Assembly (NCBI GenBank): GCA_036877525.1
Contig: JAZGTH010000007.1
Location: 7,377,501-7,441,500 of the forward strand
Direction of reading: 5' to 3'
Source of the DNA: Chromobotia macracanthus
Lineage: Eukaryota; Chordata; Actinopteri; Cypriniformes; Botiidae
DNA: 64,000 bases
The position numbers and the translations under genes are program-made. Under the pieces are notes generated by a model that was given only the letters and a program-made list of their open reading frames with translations, searched no databases and was not told the origin of the DNA. The first letter of the stretch is position 1. Each line of letters opens with the position of its first letter. Shown piece after piece: positions 60,341-64,000 of the stretch.

Positions 60341-63300
60341 CATGGTTATAGATGTTGTACAAGAGCCAGTCTACATTTTTCCTACTAGCTGATTACTTGC
60401 TGAGTGCTTTTGCTGGCAGAAGTACAATGTTTTCATTCACTGACATAAACTACCCACATTGACAGTACATCCAAAGAAAATCATTTCATCTAATACCTGT
60501 AAAGTAAGGCTATGAAGCTGGTGTTATAGTCTGCCATGTTTCACCTATGGTCTCACTCACACATAAGCCTCGCTTTTTCACATACATATGTGTACATCTG
60601 GATTATTAAGCCAGAAGAGGAGATAAGCCACAGCTGCTTGCTTACCTGTAAAAGTAAATTCTCATAGGTTTACATGTTAAACACTTTATCCTGATAGAAT
60701 GCTGGTTATCACCTGTTTTGTAATGTTGTTTTTGGTTACATTTGTACTGCTTGCAAGAACTGATGTAGTAAACAACTACCCAAAATACCTCATAGCAACA
60801 TGATAAAAAGACTTGGCAACACCTTGGCAACCATAGTATTGTGGTGTAAATACAATCCATTAAAACAAAGTCAAATAAATGTCCATCAGTTAATGGTGTT
60901 ACCAACTTTTGCATACTTCATGCACTCTTCTGAATGTACTCTACAAATCTAGTTATGATTTGTCATATTGTTGCAAATTTTTCAGCAGTTAATGTGTACT
61001 CCATAAAATGTTGTAGTTTAACAATGAGTTCAGCATCTCAGAACACAAGTGCAAAGGGTTAAAATGATATTTTACACAAAAAGCTTTTTAGAAAACTCAG
61101 TAAAATATCAAACGATGACCTTTCAGTTTTTTTATTAGGCTATTTCAGAAAACCAAAAATCTATTTCTCAAACCCTAAATTCCTTTAGCAAGTACAATAT
61201 CACCTTCTCGAAAGCTTACACAATTTCCTTGTTTTATTTATAAAACTCACATAGAGGTGATAATAACAATAATTGTAATGATATATTTAATAATGGTGAC
61301 AACAAAGAATTGGGAAGGTGCAAGTCTTCGATATGGAAATGAGTAATACAGGAAACTGGGTCACCATGAAAAATCTGTGAAAAAATTGTGAAAATCCAAG
61401 CAGATCACATATAATACCAGGTAAATAACACATTACATACAGAGAGGATTATGAAACTATTTTTTTACATTTATAAGGAAATATTATGCTTTGCTATTCT
61501 AATTCATACGCTTGTTTTTTTGTCTTGTCTCGCACACGCTCCCCAGAGTCAAATCCAACACTTTAGCCTTTTTGTTCCTCCAGGAGATGTTGTATTAGTA
61601 CCTCAGGGAAGCAATGAGAGAAAAGCTGAATATGCTCACTTGCCACCTTCCCTAACAAGATTATCGCTCACTGAAAGTTCTGTCTGGGCTCACAAGCGTA
61701 TCACATTCTTAATAAAAGCGTTACTTCACCCACTGAGAACCCTCAGGTGATGTATATGGTGATTTGGCAGTGGGGGGGTGGTTCACTGTCACAGTTAAAA
61801 ATGGATGGTTTGAAATTGTTTTATTTGTATTAAGCTCCAGTTGCATTATGGGCAGGCTACAGTGGCTGGAATCCAACATAATCAGTAATTCATGGGCTAA
61901 CATGCATCCAGCTAAGTTTAAGTTCAAATATTCTGTGCCAAATTCAAACTTCAGAGGACTTGTTGAAGTCCTAAGTATAGTAGCTGTGTAATTTTGTAAC
62001 TTGTAATTTTTCTGGTCCTGCAGTGAGCATCTGACTCTCAAAGGCACAAACAGACTATCTTCCTAAATACAACTATTTCATCACTGTGTCATCAGCACCA
62101 TTTCTGGTAGGCACACACACACATATAAAGAGAGAGATGCTGATGTGTGTTTGGGTTACCCATGAGTATTATTACATGGTCTTACTAGAACCAGGTTGAA
62201 GACACCCGACAGTAAGTTACTCATCCTGGTATACCAGAGTTGAAAACCACGCATGCTTCCATGTACAAAAAAATCAAAACAACGTTTGAAGGTTTTAGCT
62301 TTCACTCTGGGCCTGTATCTCTGTATATGGTTTTTGTAATTAATAACTGTATTGCCTATAGGTTTTTATTTTTTTCTTATCCTTAAGATGAGTAGCTCTC
62401 GCCCTCTTGTCCTTGCTACAGCGATGAGAAATATTGCTGCTCCAGATGGCATTTCACAATTCAGCATTTTTTTCTTCTGAGGTCAGGCAGTTTTTTCTAC
62501 ATTACCTGTCTGCTTACAAAAACTTCAGATGAAACATAAACTTAGCAGATGCTTTAATTTGTATCGTCAGCATGTTTGTCTTCAAATGTGATGTTTAGAC
62601 ACCCATTATAATACTATGTGACTGCAGATAAGTCAATGATTATGCATAAAAAAGCACAGAAATACAAATCCTATTTAGAGAGGACACAAAAACAACAATA
62701 GTAACATTGTAATTAACTTGGTGTTACATCAGAAACGACATAAAATGTATAAACTGTACTGTTTTTTTTATTTTTTTAATACTTTTATGATTACTTTTAT
62801 ACATATATTAAAGCAGATCGTGAGAAGAGAACTTTAGGTTCAGATTATGATTTACATTCACTTACCTGTGGCGCCACCTGCTGGAAAACATGAAGAATTT
62901 ACGTTTTATAATACTTTTTATTTTATTATACGTTTTAATATTACGTTTGGTTTGTTTACGTGTTTTAAGACGTTTGCATAGGGTAACATGCCTCCTCAAA
63001 ATTACTATGGTTGCCATACAAAAAACCTTACCATTACTGTTAGTGCTGTGCAAACATTAAATAATGTGCTCTTTTGTGTATTTTCTGTCAGATCAGTTTC
63101 TTCTTTAATGACAATGGTGGCAAATTCCAGGTTACCACGTATTTGGGCAGAAAACCAAAATTATAACAGCAATTAATAAATCAATTTTTTTACAACAATG
63201 TGGCATTCCATTTACAGTAAACTTACTCAACTGTGTAATATGGGCTTTGGCAAAAAACAAAAACAAATAAAGGAAATCCATATTAATGAATACAAGCTTA

Positions 63301-63621
63301 TCACAGGGGTGTTAATAAAATATTGTAATAAATTATATTTATAGCTTGTTTTTAGTAGTTTTTGACAGGGCTTGTAGATGTAGTACGGTAGTATCAAACA
63401 GTTGTTAAATACTGCATACATGGGGGATGAGGGGCATTGTCCAGGTTTTTACTGTTGTTTTGTTCAGGGTTTGATTGTGACGTTTCATTTTACTTATTTA
63501 TTGAAAGGTAACTTTTCTAAATGATGTCATCAAAACTGCGACAGGCAGGTGTTCATAAATCCACCCTCCAGCCTCTCTCAGGGTGGCTTAGATGAAGGTG
63601 GGGAACACTCTGCTGTTTCAG

Positions 63622-63786
63622 ATTCCTGAAGAAACAAGATGCTCCCTGCTGGCATGAAGATAAGGAAGAGTTCAAAGACTGGCAGAGAAACTGTGAGAAC
63701 CCTGTAGCCTCAAAGACCTGCAAGAGCAGAAGTCTACAAAAACTGGCAGCGCTGCTCAAAGCCCTTTAAAGAGCTCCTGTAGTCGA
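63622..63786 (+). other. Weak candidate exon of an unidentified transcript
   Basis: A pyrimidine-leaning tract ending CTGCTGTTTCAG precedes 63622 and a consensus donor CGAG|GTAAGA follows 63786. One frame is open across most of it (FLKKQDAPCWHEDKEEF, then KDWQRNCENPV and LQKLAALLKAL) before a TAA at 63767-63769. I recognise no domain. It could be a noncoding or 5' UTR exon of a downstream + strand gene, or chance. Confidence 0.2.
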
Positions 63787-64000
63787 GGTAAGAAACTTGC
63801 AGTAGAGAATAAAGCAATGGACAGTGTCCTCCTAAATAACTGAAGCTCTTCTCATTCAAAATCAGATACAGATAAAACTCAAAGCCAAGCTACCTTAATT
63901 TTCACATCTCAAGATGTGCCAGTTTCTTAAATGCCTGCAGCACCTAATGTTCAGAAGACAGAACCATACTAGAGTCAGGAGAAGCACCAGAAGGGGATTG

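Larger units (their letters stand above)
56127..64000. other. Intergenic region downstream of igsf3
   Basis: AT-rich DNA with no recognisable protein-coding gene. It contains a degraded Tc1 transposon (about 58100-58650), a TA microsatellite (59091-59130), a 22-base tandem duplication (59337-59378) and a diverged foldback-type repeat (about 60228-60340). A weak candidate exon with consensus splice sites lies at 63622-63786. All open frames are under 110 codons and look random. Confidence 0.65.

Noticed and set aside
1..64000. CRISPR array, operon, phage or bacterial defence system
   Set aside because: There are no regularly spaced direct repeats, no dense coding and no ribosome-binding sites; the organisation is clearly that of a vertebrate intron-rich gene.
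1..64000. Endogenous retrovirus or autonomous LINE
   Set aside because: I saw no reverse transcriptase, integrase, protease motifs or paired long terminal repeats in any frame provided; only DNA-transposon and SINE remnants are supported.

Overview
The window looks like vertebrate, specifically teleost, nuclear DNA. It has small phase-1 exons separated by introns of 0.8 to 16.5 kb, is mostly AT-rich noncoding sequence, and carries many short degenerate repeats. These include tRNA-derived SINEs, Tc1-type transposon relics and palindromic non-autonomous elements of types I associate with carp-like (cyprinid) fishes. The cyprinid placement is an inference from repeat style, not from a search.

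One protein-coding gene can be supported: the 3' two-thirds of igsf3 (immunoglobulin superfamily member 3, an EWI-family type I membrane protein) on the + strand. Seven exons are visible. Six each encode one complete V-type Ig domain (16648-17067, 22297-22683, 25089-25496, 31666-32073, 48609-49019, 51564-51986). The last (52810-53060) encodes the transmembrane helix and a short cytoplasmic tail. Every junction is phase 1, so the exons join into one open frame of 902 codons before the stop. The first visible exon starts at what corresponds to the second Ig domain of mammalian IGSF3, so the signal peptide, first Ig domain and promoter lie upstream of the window. By resemblance the six domains match mammalian domains 2, 3, 4, 5, 6 and 8; I found no counterpart of domain 7. 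A long 3' UTR follows, with poly(A) signals near 54.57, 55.48 and 56.11 kb.

Layout: 1-16.6 kb is noncoding, probably the igsf3 intron before the domain-2 exon, with a Tc1 relic at 14.8-15.15 kb. 16.6-53.1 kb holds the exons; the introns carry a roughly 400-bp terminal-inverted-repeat element (17.6 kb), a foldback repeat (19.7 kb), SINEs (21.0, 27.7, 42.9 kb) and two further MITE-like elements (35.6 and 43.6 kb). 53.1-56.1 kb is the 3' UTR. 56.1-64 kb is intergenic, with a degraded Tc1 transposase, a TA microsatellite and a weak candidate exon of another transcript at 63.6 kb. I found no bacterial-type system, CRISPR array, rRNA or functional tRNA. The most notable biological points are the apparently missing Ig domain, an extra cysteine pair in the membrane-proximal Ig domain, and the distinctive cytoplasmic tail.
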